From assembly GCA_963210315.1 (NCBI GenBank), contig OY723323.1:310001-374000 (forward strand): DNA of 64,000 nt, in the 5' to 3' direction. This document shows positions 41,422-52,934 of the stretch, piece after piece; positions within the stretch are counted from its first letter, which is position 1; every line of letters starts with the position of its first letter. Below the pieces are notes generated by a model, which saw only the letters and a list, made by a program, of their open reading frames with translations, had not been told where the DNA came from and ran no database searches. Both the position numbers and the translations under genes were made by a program. Source of the stretch: Rhynchopus euleeides. Lineage: Eukaryota > Euglenozoa > Diplonemea > Diplonemida > Diplonemidae.

Positions 41422-43702
41422 GGATTGACGCGTGTATTTTTTTTTGCTTGTCTGCTGTCTTTCTCGGATTGCACTGTGTGGGCGACATTTTGAAAACGCT
41501 TTCCACCAGGAGAGTGGGGGTGGGGGGGGGAGGCGGGCGAGAGAGGAGAGAGATCGTGTTGAGGCCTGCCTTCTGCAAGGCAATGCGTGAGGAGCATGTT
41601 TTCTTTTAGATCTTCAAAAGAGGAATACTGTCACACACGAGGGGTTTCTCGAAACCTCTTGAGTCATGTCCCCTTGACATGTGTGTCGGTGTTGGAACCC
41701 TTGGGGTTGCTGTCGGAACTGCACCAAAAAAATGCCCACTGGAGGCCCCTACACAGATCATGTGCTTCTTAGTATAGCGCACTGGCATCGTGTTGTGTCC
41801 CAGAAGGTCCACATCACGAGAGCCGAGCCCGCTAACCGAACCCCACATCGATCTATCCATGTCCTCGAGGAGGGGATGGAGGGTGCAGCGATCTCGCGCC
41901 TGGTCAGGCAGGTAGGGCAGCTGCCCTACCTATTTAGTTTCTGCCCGAAACCTTGGTAGGGCAGGCCTGACCAGCCTGCCCTACCAAGAATATTATTTCT
42001 GACCTGCCCCCGCCCCCCTGGGCCCCACTGGGGCCCAGGTAGCAAGGCTATTCCGGACTATCGACCCAATGACCTACCGAATTTGGTCTGTGCTTAACAT
42101 GTCATGGACGATATGTCAGCCTGAGAACATATGTTCACTACCGTGGCCTCCGGCGGCTGGGGGGCCCCGCCCCCCAGACCCCCTGAAGGCGGTCTGCTGG
42201 CTCCTGGATGTCATGAACCGCCTGTGGTACGATAGACACGGATGTCCACCAGCCGAGCGCCTGTGGTACGAGAAGCACAGATGATCCACTAGCCGAGCGC
42301 TCACGTTCGCGCGCGAAGCGCGCGAATTTTTTTTGCCCCCTTTCCCAGGTAGGGCAGCTGCCCGACCTATTAAAGTTTTGGGCACGAGCCCAGCGAGATC
42401 ACTGGGGGGGTGGGGTGACAAGCAATGATTTTTGTCTTGAAGAAGGAGGATGCCCTGCCTCCACCGTCCGAACACACTATGTGCCCCACGAAACACTAGC
42501 CACCTCCGGTCTGCAGAAATGCAGCAAGCATAAAAAACACTTAAACCCTGCCCTCCCCCCCCGCCCCCCTCCGGAAAACGGTGGTACGACGGTGATAGTA
42601 GGGGGGTTTGAAATCGCCGAACTTTTGCCGGAGGAAAAAAAATGCTGAAGTTGTGCTAACAACGCAGTAAACTTTGCTATGCAGGTCACGCAGGACACAC
42701 CACACCCGCAGCAGGCGTGTGTGGGGGTGTTCCTCGCGATCGACGAATACCCGTGACTACGGATTTGGTTCTTCTCTCCCCTTTCTGATGTGCAGACGCA
42801 ACGTTGCCAATAGTGAACCCACCCTCAGGGCCCCCCCTGGCCTTTCGCTCTGAGCTGTAGAGAAGTGATCCTACCCCCTCACAACATATGTGCCGGCCTT
42901 GGCACAGGTTTGCCAGTGTGTGTAGGCCCCCTGCGTTTCGCGCATAGCGAGCGTGGCTGTGGAGCTAGAAAGAAGTTAAAAAAAAACATTAGAACCGGAA
43001 CAAAGCAGAAACGAAACAGAACACAAATATCCGCATCTTTCCCTGACCGACCCGCGTTTTGTTTTGTCAGCAATTCGAAGCAGGACCGAGGCCCCTTTTT
43101 TTCGCTCTGATGTGCCGACGGGCCAGCCGGCCCCGAACTAAATAGGCTGCTTAGGAGATGTCGCATGCGGTTTTGGCGCAGGGCAAATGCCCCATTCGAG
43201 GGCCATTGGTTTCTTCTCCAATGATGGAAAGGTGCCCTTTAATTTTCAGGTCCGGATGGATGTTGCTTCACGCCTCGATGGTGCAAAAGCGCATTCTTTT
43301 TTGGGCAGAACCGGTTGCAGCGTGTTTTTCTGATGTGGTTTCTCGGTGGACTTTCATCGATATTTTTTTGGAGCAGAAAATGCCAACAAGAATGGCGGAA
43401 GCCTGCCGGGATACACACCTGGAGTGGCGGGGGGTATGGGGGGTCAACCCTGTACCTTCCTTTGCTCGACTTTTCAGTCCCGCCACATGTATCCTTCCGG
43501 ACCTTGCTCCGACTTCTGAACAGCAGAATGTCAGGAAGAGCTCTGAAATTTTGGAAGCGCCCTCCTTGGGTTTGTCTGAACTCGCCAATCTCACCGCCCC
43601 CCACCAGTGGGTCTGTCTGCGGGTGATTGTAAGGCGATACCCAGTCACCCCCTCCTTTTTGTCAAGTTTCTGTCTCGATCCCGAGACACAGTCTGTCACG
43701 AT
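41422..43702 (+). repeat. Segment F2
   Basis: Copy of F1 with an extra A in the run near 42977. The content is otherwise the same, including the 184-aa frame (43158-43712). Confidence 0.85.
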
Positions 43703-44492
43703 CAGTGTTTAAGATACTGTTACGAAAAACGGGGCTTAGCCCCGGTTTTTGAGATTTTGCCCCGAAAAACCGGGGGTGCCTCTTTTTTTTTTTCCACCGG
43801 GATTTTTCTGAGATTCTGTCCGGGTACTATTCCAGGGTACTTTTTGGCCAGAGGAGGCCGGGGGCAAGAGCACAGTGCCCTGCCCCAGGGTTAGCCCGAT
43901 GAACCTGTTGAGCACAAGGTGCACGTTGACTACATGCGGCGTGCGACTATGGAGCAGAATCAGCTGTTCGCTACCGTGGCCTCCGGCGGCTGGGGGGCTC
44001 CGCCCCCCAGACCCCCCTGTGCCGTCTGCCTGTCTTATATCCAACACCCTTTGAGGTCAATTGGGGATGGAATACAGACCACCCGGGAGGATGCAGGCAG
44101 CTCACAGAATCGTACGGTTACAAGGAACAGATGCTCACTACCGTGGCCTCCGGCGGCTGGGGGGCTCCGCCCCCCAGACCCCCCATGTGGCCTGTGCCTG
44201 TCCAGAACCAAGTCTGCAAGGGCAACCTGCGGTGCTTTCAACACCACCGCGCTCTCCCGAACGCCTTTCTCATCGACTGGCTCCTTCGCGTTGGCGCCAA
44301 GAAGGAGCGCGCTCCTCTCGGACCTGGCAGCGGCCCCCGCAGAGGAGCCACCCTGCCCATCCCAGTTGAGTGGCGTGGGGTGGGGTGGGGTTGTGGGAAG
44401 GGAAGCCCTTCCAGTTGGGGAAATGGCTGAAATTTTACCCCCGATTACCCCCGGTTTTCGGCGCGCAGCCCGGAACCCTATCTTTTACCCTG
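43703..44492 (+). mobile_element. hAT-like element E3, hybrid flanks
   Basis: Left 8-mer GTCACGAT, right 8-mer GGATTGAC, as in E2. Confidence 0.85.
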
Positions 44493-46773
44493 GGATTGAC
44501 GCGTGTATTTTTTTTTGCTTGTCTGCTGTCTTTCTCGGATTGCACTGTGTGGGCGACATTTTGAAAACGCTTTCCACCAGGAGAGTGGGGGTGGGGGGGG
44601 GAGGCGGGCGAGAGAGGAGAGAGATCGTGTTGAGGCCTGCCTTCTGCAAGGCAATGCGTGAGGAGCATGTTTTCTTTTAGATCTTCAAAAGAGGAATACT
44701 GTCACACACGAGGGGTTTCTCGAAACCTCTTGAGTCATGTCCCCTTGACATGTGTGTCGGTGTTGGAACCCTTGGGGTTGCTGTCGGAACTGCACCAAAA
44801 AAATGCCCACTGGAGGCCCCTACACAGATCATGTGCTTCTTAGTATAGCGCACTGGCATCGTGTTGTGTCCCAGAAGGTCCACATCACGAGAGCCGAGCC
44901 CGCTAACCGAACCCCACATCGATCTATCCATGTCCTCGAGGAGGGGATGGAGGGTGCAGCGATCTCGCGCCTGGTCAGGCAGGTAGGGCAGCTGCCCTAC
45001 CTATTTAGTTTCTGCCCGAAACCTTGGTAGGGCAGGCCTGACCAGCCTGCCCTACCAAGAATATTATTTCTGACCTGCCCCCGCCCCCCTGGGCCCCACT
45101 GGGGCCCAGGTAGCAAGGCTATTCCGGACTATCGACCCAATGACCTACCGAATTTGGTCTGTGCTTAACATGTCATGGACGATATGTCAGCCTGAGAACA
45201 TATGTTCACTACCGTGGCCTCCGGCGGCTGGGGGGCCCCGCCCCCCAGACCCCCTGAAGGCGGTCTGCTGGCTCCTGGATGTCATGAACCGCCTGTGGTA
45301 CGATAGACACGGATGTCCACCAGCCGAGCGCCTGTGGTACGAGAAGCACAGATGATCCACTAGCCGAGCGCTCACGTTCGCGCGCGAAGCGCGCGAATTT
45401 TTTTTGCCCCCTTTCCCAGGTAGGGCAGCTGCCCGACCTATTAAAGTTTTGGGCACGAGCCCAGCGAGATCACTGGGGGGGTGGGGTGACAAGCAATGAT
45501 TTTTGTCTTGAAGAAGGAGGATGCCCTGCCTCCACCGTCCGAACACACTATGTGCCCCACGAAACACTAGCCACCTCCGGTCTGCAGAAATGCAGCAAGC
45601 ATAAAAAACACTTAAACCCTGCCCTCCCCCCCCGCCCCCCTCCGGAAAACGGTGGTACGACGGTGATAGTAGGGGGGTTTGAAATCGCCGAACTTTTGCC
45701 GGAGGAAAAAAAATGCTGAAGTTGTGCTAACAACGCAGTAAACTTTGCTATGCAGGTCACGCAGGACACACCACACCCGCAGCAGGCGTGTGTGGGGGTG
45801 TTCCTCGCGATCGACGAATACCCGTGACTACGGATTTGGTTCTTCTCTCCCCTTTCTGATGTGCAGACGCAACGTTGCCAATAGTGAACCCACCCTCAGG
45901 GCCCCCCCTGGCCTTTCGCTCTGAGCTGTAGAGAAGTGATCCTACCCCCTCACAACATATGTGCCGGCCTTGGCACAGGTTTGCCAGTGTGTGTAGGCCC
46001 CCTGCGTTTCGCGCATAGCGAGCGTGGCTGTGGAGCTAGAAAGAAGTTAAAAAAAAACATTAGAACCGGAACAAAGCAGAAACGAAACAGAACACAAATA
46101 TCCGCATCTTTCCCTGACCGACCCGCGTTTTGTTTTGTCAGCAATTCGAAGCAGGACCGAGGCCCCTTTTTTTCGCTCTGATGTGCCGACGGGCCAGCCG
46201 GCCCCGAACTAAATAGGCTGCTTAGGAGATGTCGCATGCGGTTTTGGCGCAGGGCAAATGCCCCATTCGAGGGCCATTGGTTTCTTCTCCAATGATGGAA
46301 AGGTGCCCTTTAATTTTCAGGTCCGGATGGATGTTGCTTCACGCCTCGATGGTGCAAAAGCGCATTCTTTTTTGGGCAGAACCGGTTGCAGCGTGTTTTT
46401 CTGATGTGGTTTCTCGGTGGACTTTCATCGATATTTTTTTGGAGCAGAAAATGCCAACAAGAATGGCGGAAGCCTGCCGGGATACACACCTGGAGTGGCG
46501 GGGGGTATGGGGGGTCAACCCTGTACCTTCCTTTGCTCGACTTTTCAGTCCCGCCACATGTATCCTTCCGGACCTTGCTCCGACTTCTGAACAGCAGAAT
46601 GTCAGGAAGAGCTCTGAAATTTTGGAAGCGCCCTCCTTGGGTTTGTCTGAACTCGCCAATCTCACCGCCCCCCACCAGTGGGTCTGTCTGCGGGTGATTG
46701 TAAGGCGATACCCAGTCACCCCCTCCTTTTTGTCAAGTTTCTGTCTCGATCCCGAGACACAGTCTGTCACGAT
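44493..46773 (+). repeat. Segment F3
   Basis: Copy of F1/F2, including the palindromic GTAGGGCAG block, the hairpins and the 184-aa frame (46229-46783). Confidence 0.85.
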
Positions 46774-47562
46774 CAGTGTTTAAGATACTGTTACGAAAAA
46801 CGGGGCTTAGCCCCGGTTTTTGAGATTTTGCCCCGAAAAACCGGGGGTGCCTCTTTTTTTTTTTCCACCGGGATTTTTCTGAGATTCTGTCCGGGTACTA
46901 TTCCAGGGTACTTTTTGGCCAGAGGAGGCCGGGGGCAAGAGCACAGTGCCCTGCCCCAGGGTTAGCCCGATGAACCTGTTGAGCACAAGGTGCACGTTGA
47001 CTACATGCGGCGTGCGACTATGGAGCAGAATCAGCTGTTCGCTACCGTGGCCTCCGGCGGCTGGGGGGCTCCGCCCCCCAGACCCCCCTGTGCCGTCTGC
47101 CTGTCTTATATCCAACACCCTTTGAGGTCAATTGGGGATGGAATACAGACCACCCGGGAGGATGCAGGCAGCTCACAGAATCGTACGGTTACAAGGAACA
47201 GATGCTCACTACCGTGGCCTCCGGCGGCTGGGGGGCTCCGCCCCCAGACCCCCCATGTGGCCTGTGCCTGTCCAGAACCAAGTCTGCAAGGGCAACCTGC
47301 GGTGCTTTCAACACCACCGCGCTCTCCCGAACGCCTTTCTCATCGACTGGCTCCTTCGCGTTGGCGCCAAGAAGGAGCGCGCTCCTCTCGGACCTGGCAG
47401 CGGCCCCCGCAGAGGAGCCACCCTGCCCATCCCAGTTGAGTGGCGTGGGGTGGGGTGGGGTTGTGGGAAGGGAAGCCCTTCCAGTTGGGGAAATGGCTGA
47501 AATTTTACCCCCGATTACCCCCGGTTTTCGGCGCGCAGCCCGGAACCCTATCTTTTACCCTG
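46774..47562 (+). mobile_element. hAT-like element E4
   Basis: Flanked on both sides by GTCACGAT (46766-46773 and 47563-47570), its own intact 8-bp target duplication, which differs from that of E1. It carries hairpin modules at 47040-47087 and 47208-47255. Confidence 0.85.
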
Positions 47563-47869
47563 GTCACGATTCTTTTATTTTTTTTCGCGTGGTGTTTTTT
47601 GTGTGTTCTGTGTGTTGGAAGGCATCGTCTGCAAGCCGTTGCAGAATGACAGGCAAGAAATACGGTATTGCTGTGTTTTGGAAAATACGTTTTTTTTTCT
47701 TTTTCTTGTTTCGACACAGGTGTATTTCTAGTGGGGGATGAGGATGAGTCTTTTTGGCATCCGCCCTTTTTCCGGTTTTTTTCCAGCAAAAAACCGTTTT
47801 TTTCCAGCCAAAATACCAGTTTTTTTCCAGCTAAAACCGGGTTTTTTCCAGCCAAGAGCCCAGACGTTC

Positions 47870-48093
47870 ACTACCGTGGCCTCCGGCGGCTGGGGGGCTC
47901 CGCCCCCCAGACCCCCCTGTGGCGGATATCTCGTACCCAAGTCCTTCGATTCCCATCAGGTCAGGGAATCCAACAGCTCCAGTAGCCTCAGGAGGACCCG
48001 GCCAACAACACACAGAATCTGTACGCCCACACTGAACAGATGTTCACTACCGTGGCCTCCGGCGGCTGGGGGGCTCCGCCCCCCAGACCCCCC
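47870..48093 (+). repeat. Paired GC hairpin modules, ~176 bp apart
   Basis: Modules at 47870-47918 and 48046-48093, with the familiar spacer words ATCAGGTCAGGGAATCCA, CTCAGGAGGA and CACAGAATCTGTAC. The preceding 47571-47869 is T-rich DNA with repeated TTTTTTCCAGC and AAAACCG words and no gene. Confidence 0.75.
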
Positions 48094-48378
48094 GTGTAGC
48101 GTGTGTCTGCCCGTCTAGTAACCGCAGCAAGTCCTTGGGCTGTTTCAGCTGTGGCATATCAGGGGGTTCGTCGGAATAACGGTCCTGAAAGCCGTTTTTT
48201 GGGGGTTTTCCTCCAGCACCCGAGTATGGCGCGAGCGGGAGGAATCGTGGAAGGAGCCCATTTGGTACAAGACCAAGGGCCCCACACTGGGGAGGAGGGA
48301 CATTGGGTACCATTTTTAGCTGGAAAAAAGCGGGGATGAATCGGGGATTTTTGGCTGGGAAGACCGGGGATTAAAAAT
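48046..48378 (+). repeat. Dispersed ~330-bp repeat, inverted partner at 63665-64000
   Basis: From the hairpin module through CGCAGCAAGTCCTTGGGCTG, GTCGGAATAACGGTCC, GAGGGACATTGGGTACC and AAGCGGGGATGAATCGGGGA, it reads as the reverse complement of 63665-64000 with modest divergence. No coding capacity is supported. Confidence 0.75.
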
Positions 48379-49563
48379 ACACCTGTTTCGACAGTTCGGC
48401 GCAGCCAACTGGATTACTGGATTAAACTCTCTGGGGGTCTTCGCTGGTCGACAAACTTCGTCAGTTTTCAGCCAATTCAACAGGAATTCCACCAAAATGC
48501 ACTGACGATCACCCTGTAGCGAAGACCCCCTCTGTGCCTTTTCGCTGGATCTTGCGACCCCCACCCACGCCACTTCAACTTCATCAGACTGGGGAGTGGC
48601 GTATACCCAGTGGGTCCCTGCGTTCTCACCAAAACAAGTTGCGGCAGATCTTGGCTCGTTGTCCCGATTTCCTGTCACTTCCCTATCCAGCGGGGGACAC
48701 AGATAGGTTTCCTTTGGAAGAACACCGATCGTTCGGTTTCACTGATATACTTCCAGGAGGGCGCGTTGAGATCTTGAGACACGAGAAGTGCACTTGCTCA
48801 ACGAAAAGTGTTTCAGAGCTGTTTACAGTTGCTGGGCAGGGGTGTTCTGTTCCCGCCAACAAAGCAGAAACGGGGGGTAGGGGGTGCGATTTTAACAGTT
48901 CATCAGAGACAATGGAGGAAGCCATCTTGCGACCACTCCCACGCTCAGCTGGCTGTGGGGGTTGTGTGTTTTTTCTTTGAGTTCGAAGGGCATCAACTTT
49001 CGCTGATTTCTGTTCTCTCTTGAGATTCACCCGTGTTTTGACAGGTTTCAACGTAACAAAGGCTGGCCAGCCCGTTCGGTGGACAACAGTCAACACGTCT
49101 TGGCAATACATTGAGCTGAAGCCGATGCAGGTTAATAAATCTATGTGGGTGAGAACCCTATCCAAACTCTTCCAAACACTTGATGGGACGTTGTTGTACA
49201 CTCGATACCCGAGGACCAGACGAGGAGATCGAATCCCACAGCCGCCAGACAAAGCTTACGGCCTTTGTTTGCCCATCGGGCTGGGAATGCCCACCTCTGA
49301 CACGAGCACACCCACCAAGAAGCGTGCATGGTCTGCATGCTGTGCCGGAGCTTGCACCTCCTTCTGGCTCTTTCTTTCATTCTGCCGAAGAACCACCCAC
49401 TTCTTGGGCAGACCACCACACTCCCCTTTGCCCCTCCTGACCCCCTCTGGGCCCGACACCTTCCCGTTGGCTCTCTTATTTCCTGTCCCTGACACGCACA
49501 GTGCGGGCCAAATTCCGCACATTCCGTTCTTTTTTGCGGTGCGGGGTAATTTTTTTACTAGTT
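48379..49563. other. Intergenic with a diverged M-type 5' block; possible gene debris
   Basis: 48530-48850 is a diverged copy of the long M repeat (TGCCTTTTCGCTGGATCTTG, CACAGATAGGTTTCC, TTGAGACACGAGAAGTGC). A frame from about 49046 (after a TTTTGACAG acceptor-like site) to 49440 reads FNVTKAGQPVRWTTVNTSWQ and on. It looks protein-like but is unrecognised and has no start or clear splice partners, so I do not call it a gene. Confidence 0.4.
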
Positions 49564-49765
49564 ACGAGCGACGAAGCGTAGCGAAGTCGCGAAGTAACGA
49601 AGGAAATCGTACGACTGAAGCTTTTGGATTTAGCACCTTCATGCCACTTCACAGGGCCTCAGCACAGCCTTGAGACAGCAAGTGCGCGCTCACAAAAAGT
49701 AGTCCGGAGCTGTTCTCTCACAGTTGCTGGACAGGTGTCTATAATAAAGCGAAATGAGTACGATT
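49564..49765 (+). repeat. Dispersed repeat M
   Basis: ACGAGCGACGAAGCGTAGCG start, GGCCTCAGCACAGCCTTGAG stem region, TAATAAAGCGAAATGAGTAC end. About 820 bp upstream of the TIR element at 50586. Confidence 0.8.
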
Positions 49766-50585
49766 TCCCTTTTTCTTCTTCTTCTTTTTGATGAGATGAT
49801 CTTCATCGGAAGATCGCCAACAAAAAAAAGAGTTTCTGCTGCTCCCCCCACCACCACCACCCACCCCATCCCCTGCTCCCCTTCCCTCTTGTGACGACGG
49901 CACTCTTGGCTGAACAGGTTGCTCTCTCTTGTGGGATGTAGTGCATCAAGAGCAGAACTGCTGCTCGGTGCGTTATACACTGCGACAAACAAGAGCGTTG
50001 TGTGCGAGAGGGGAGGGATGGAGTGCGCGGTTAGGGCTTTCTGGCAGTTAAACCGATGCATCTTTGTCGCGAAGACGCGCGGTCACTGTCGGTGTGCAGC
50101 AGAGATAACATCGAGATCAGGGGTGTGTGTGTGCTCGAGTGTGATCTGCACTGTAAAAATATTCAAGTTTGTGTGTGGAGGGGGGAAGTGTATGTAGTCT
50201 CAGGCAACGCTCAGAAGTGCAGAAAACTGAGATAAGGTGAGCCTGCCTCACAACACTTTGGCTGTAAAGTGGCACCGTCTGACACAACAGTGACACAGAG
50301 CGAAGGCCCCGTTCCGTGCAATTCGCTTCTCCCCAAGCAAGAAAGTGGGATGGGGAAGGGGTGCAATTTGAAATACACCACCGCGAAGACAGATACACGA
50401 CACGATTGAATCAGTTTCCTGCAACAACTGTCGGAGAGGATCGAGCGGAATGGATGTATTATTTTTGGGGTATCTTGTTACGAAAGAAAAAAACCCATCG
50501 CATGTCAAATCGTCCGGTCAAAAGGGATCGTGATCTGTCGGACACCAGCCTGCTGACCGTTGAAGCGCACAAAACCCGAACCATA
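49766..50585. other. Intergenic, no gene seen
   Basis: Short frames only. A CTTCTT tract (49776-49790) and a CCACCA tract (49849-49864) are the only simple features. Confidence 0.35.
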
Positions 50586-52856
50586 CACGGTGGACTCCAG
50601 CGGGGGTAGGGTAACCCTTTTCGGGAGTCTCAACTAGGGGGAGTCCAACTCCCGCTAGCGGGAGTCTGACTCCCCCTAGCGGGAGTCTTTTCACCTATTT
50701 TCACTCATTTTTCCCATGATACCTATGCAATGTGGCACTCGTCACTGAAGTACAGCCACACACACACACACCAAACGGACGTTTCCACCCATCCCAGCTC
50801 GCAGACCTGATTCACAAAAATGGGGAAGACGACAACGAAGCCGGCAGTGAAGGTGGCAGCGAAGCCGGCGGCGAAGTCGAGTAAGAAGAAGAAGAGCGCA
50901 GAGAGTCCCGAGGCTGCGGAGGCGACGAACATTGTGGCTGATTTTTGCACGGCCTTCCTCGTTAAAAAAGGGGGAAGTGTGCTGACACTGGGATCCATTA
51001 GAAGGCTCCTAGCAACGGTGTTGACCGGCAAGGAGATCAACAAGCACAGCCCCCAGGTGGCCAACGCCATCACCGCCGTATTCCCTGACATGGACAAGCT
51101 CGCTGTGAGGGAGGTCGAGATGATGCAGAAGGACGGCACCCTCCCCGCCACCTACAGGGTTGAGGTGAAGCGCGGGAAGGTGCAAGACACCAAGTTGGTG
51201 GGTGTCACCCTCAAGCCAAAGATGCCCTTGGCTTGGGCGGAGGAGGGCCACAAGAAGAATCCGCTGTACCAGCGGGTCCTTGCTGCGCTTGCCCCGGCCT
51301 ACAAGGAGGTCGAGATGAACAACGTGTACACTGCCGTGCAGCAGGAGGAGGATACTACGACGAAGAATGTGATGCAGCACTTCCCGGTGGTCACCCCGTT
51401 GCCTGGGGCAGCCAACGTGCATGTGGTGATGCTCGAGGGGCTGTTGACCCGGGTTGAGTTTTCAGTGACAGGCCTGCAGGTGTCGCTGACGTGTCTTCGC
51501 GTGGTCCACGAGGGTTCGACAATCCCCAGCGGCACATACACCGCCACCTATTTCCTCCCCAGGAGCCCTGCCGATGGCGAGCCCATCACCTGCGAGCAGG
51601 TGGAGGGGCAGTTGGCCCTGTGGAAGGTCACCGTTCCTTTGGAACAGCCCCGCGCCACGGTGACCGGCTCAGGCCAGGCCAACACCTCCACCGAAGGTCG
51701 TGCTTGCCATGTCACAGGACACCACCTACAAGGGCTTGTTCCGCTACCTCTTTGTCTCCCTTGCAGACCTCATGCATTTCCGGTATGCAGACATCCCCTG
51801 GCGCTTCTGGGGATGCAAGGATGAGTCAGCCCGGATTCCCTTCTTGCGTGCTCGGATCTCAGGGCATATATTTCACTGGTTGATGGAGCATGCCGAAAAG
51901 GGATCAACGCGCAATGCCTACGTACACAGTCTCCATCATTGGTGGGCTCCAGAAGATGCAGTGCCTCTGCAGAACAACGACGAATTTGAAGAAGCAGAGA
52001 ACGGACATCGCAAGAAAGATGCCGTTACAATCGCCAGCTCCGCAACTTACGAGAGAGATCTTGCAATGGCAGAAGAGAAGCGGCGCGAATCGGGCATGCC
52101 TTGGAAGGTTGCGCACCTGTCGCAGGACGGGATCCTCGGGTATAGAGAAGTCATTCTGTGTCCGTGTCTGCACACCCGACACGCTCATAGATTGGCTGTG
52201 TATGTTCTTTGCACACAGTTGACACAGCTGCAGAAGGGGTTTGTGCACTGCAACACACAGGACTTCGTTGAACCCAGCAGCGCGCCCTACTTCCTGTTCC
52301 GGTTCCCCGAAGGACACCGCAAATTATCGCTCTGCTTGTGCAAAATGCCAATCCCGCTGGGGGCGACTTTCACACCATTCGTGTCATCCGAGGCGACTTT
52401 GAGCACGCTTGACCAACGCGCACAGCAGGAGGGGGATGACAGTTCTGACGAAGAAGATGAGGAAAGCCTGCAGGATGGTTTGTCTTGCCCAAGGTGTAAC
52501 ACAACTACGACAGGCGACGGCCGCACTTTGACACCTCAAATTCTAACCGCTCACCTCCGCAGGTGCAGCCGCTACCAGGAGGATAGGTAGGTAGTCCAGA
52601 GTCCGGGGAAACTGACAGAAGCAAAACAAGCCCCTCCCCATCCCTCTTCCACCTTCCCCCCGCATGATTTTACCCCCCACGCCAGTAGACTGTAACTATA
52701 TCATGGGAAAAATGGATGAAAATAGGTGAAAAGACTCCCGCTAGGGGGAGTCAGACTCCCCCTAGCGGGAGTATAGACTCCCGCTAGCGGGAGTCTTTGA
52801 CACCCTCTCAGACTCCCGCTCCCAGACTCCCGCTAGGGCCGCTGGAGTCCACCGTG
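50586..52856. mobile_element. 2.27-kb TIR element carrying an unrecognised gene
   Basis: The left arm 50586-50720 and right arm 52700-52856 are inverted repeats. Both tips read CACGGTGGACTCCAGCGG from outside in. Both inner edges share TTTTCACCTATTTTCA and TTTTTCCCATGAT. Between tip and edge, both arms contain several GACTCCCGCTAGCGGGAGTC-type palindromes. TA flanks both tips (50584-50585 and 52857-52858), compatible with a TA target duplication. The single gene 50820-52590 fills the interior and ends 109 bp before the right arm. The structure is that of an autonomous DNA transposon, but the encoded protein has no DDE or other known transposase motif that I can see. Confidence 0.75.
50820..52590 (+). 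CDS. Unrecognised basic, zinc-finger-like protein encoded between TIRs
   Basis: Inferred join of 50820-51696 and 51767-52590 (566 aa). The proposed 70-bp intron starts GTCGTG and ends in CTTTGTCTCCCTTGCAG, and the phases agree. Without splicing, frame one ends at 51824 and frame two could start at ATG 51709. Residues 1-30 are a Lys/Ala tail (KSSKKKK) of DNA-binding type. Residues 38-290 are a well-composed globular region (SVLTLGSIRRLLATVLTGKE near the start). After the junction comes DLMHFRYADIPWRFWGCKDE. An acidic DDSSDEEDEES run precedes a terminal Cys2-His-Cys motif, CPRC-X18-HLRRC (C533, C536, H555, C559). It could be a new transposase or transposon-associated DNA-binding protein, or a host gene trapped between TIRs. 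No catalytic triad is visible, and I make no enzymatic claim. Confidence 0.6.
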
Positions 52857-52934
52857 TATCCTGCCATAACACGAGCGAGGGGAAAGGGGGATCCAGTTGA
52901 GCAGACAACGCCGCAGTAGTCAGGGCCTCCCCCT

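Larger units (their letters stand above)
37564..47562 (+). repeat. 10-kb tandem array E-F-E-F-E-F-E
   Basis: Four copies of the ~790-bp hAT-like element E alternate with three copies of a 2.28-kb segment F. The repeat period is 3068, 3071 and 3071 bp. Copies are almost identical, differing in A/T-run length (for example the A run near 39907, 42977 and 46048), a G/A change in E2 near 40730, and one missing C in the hairpin of E4 (about 47243). No frame in the unit resembles a known protein. A 184-aa ATG frame (40087-40641, MSHAVLAQGKCPIRGPLVSS start) is kept in all three F copies, but its status is unknown. Confidence 0.92.

Noticed and set aside
37564..47562. Interpretation of the array as an LTR retrotransposon with E as LTR and F as internal domain
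   Set aside because: E has inverted CAG-type ends and its own 8-bp target duplications (also as a solo inverted copy at 31570-32341), and F has no gag/pol, primer-binding site or polypurine tract.
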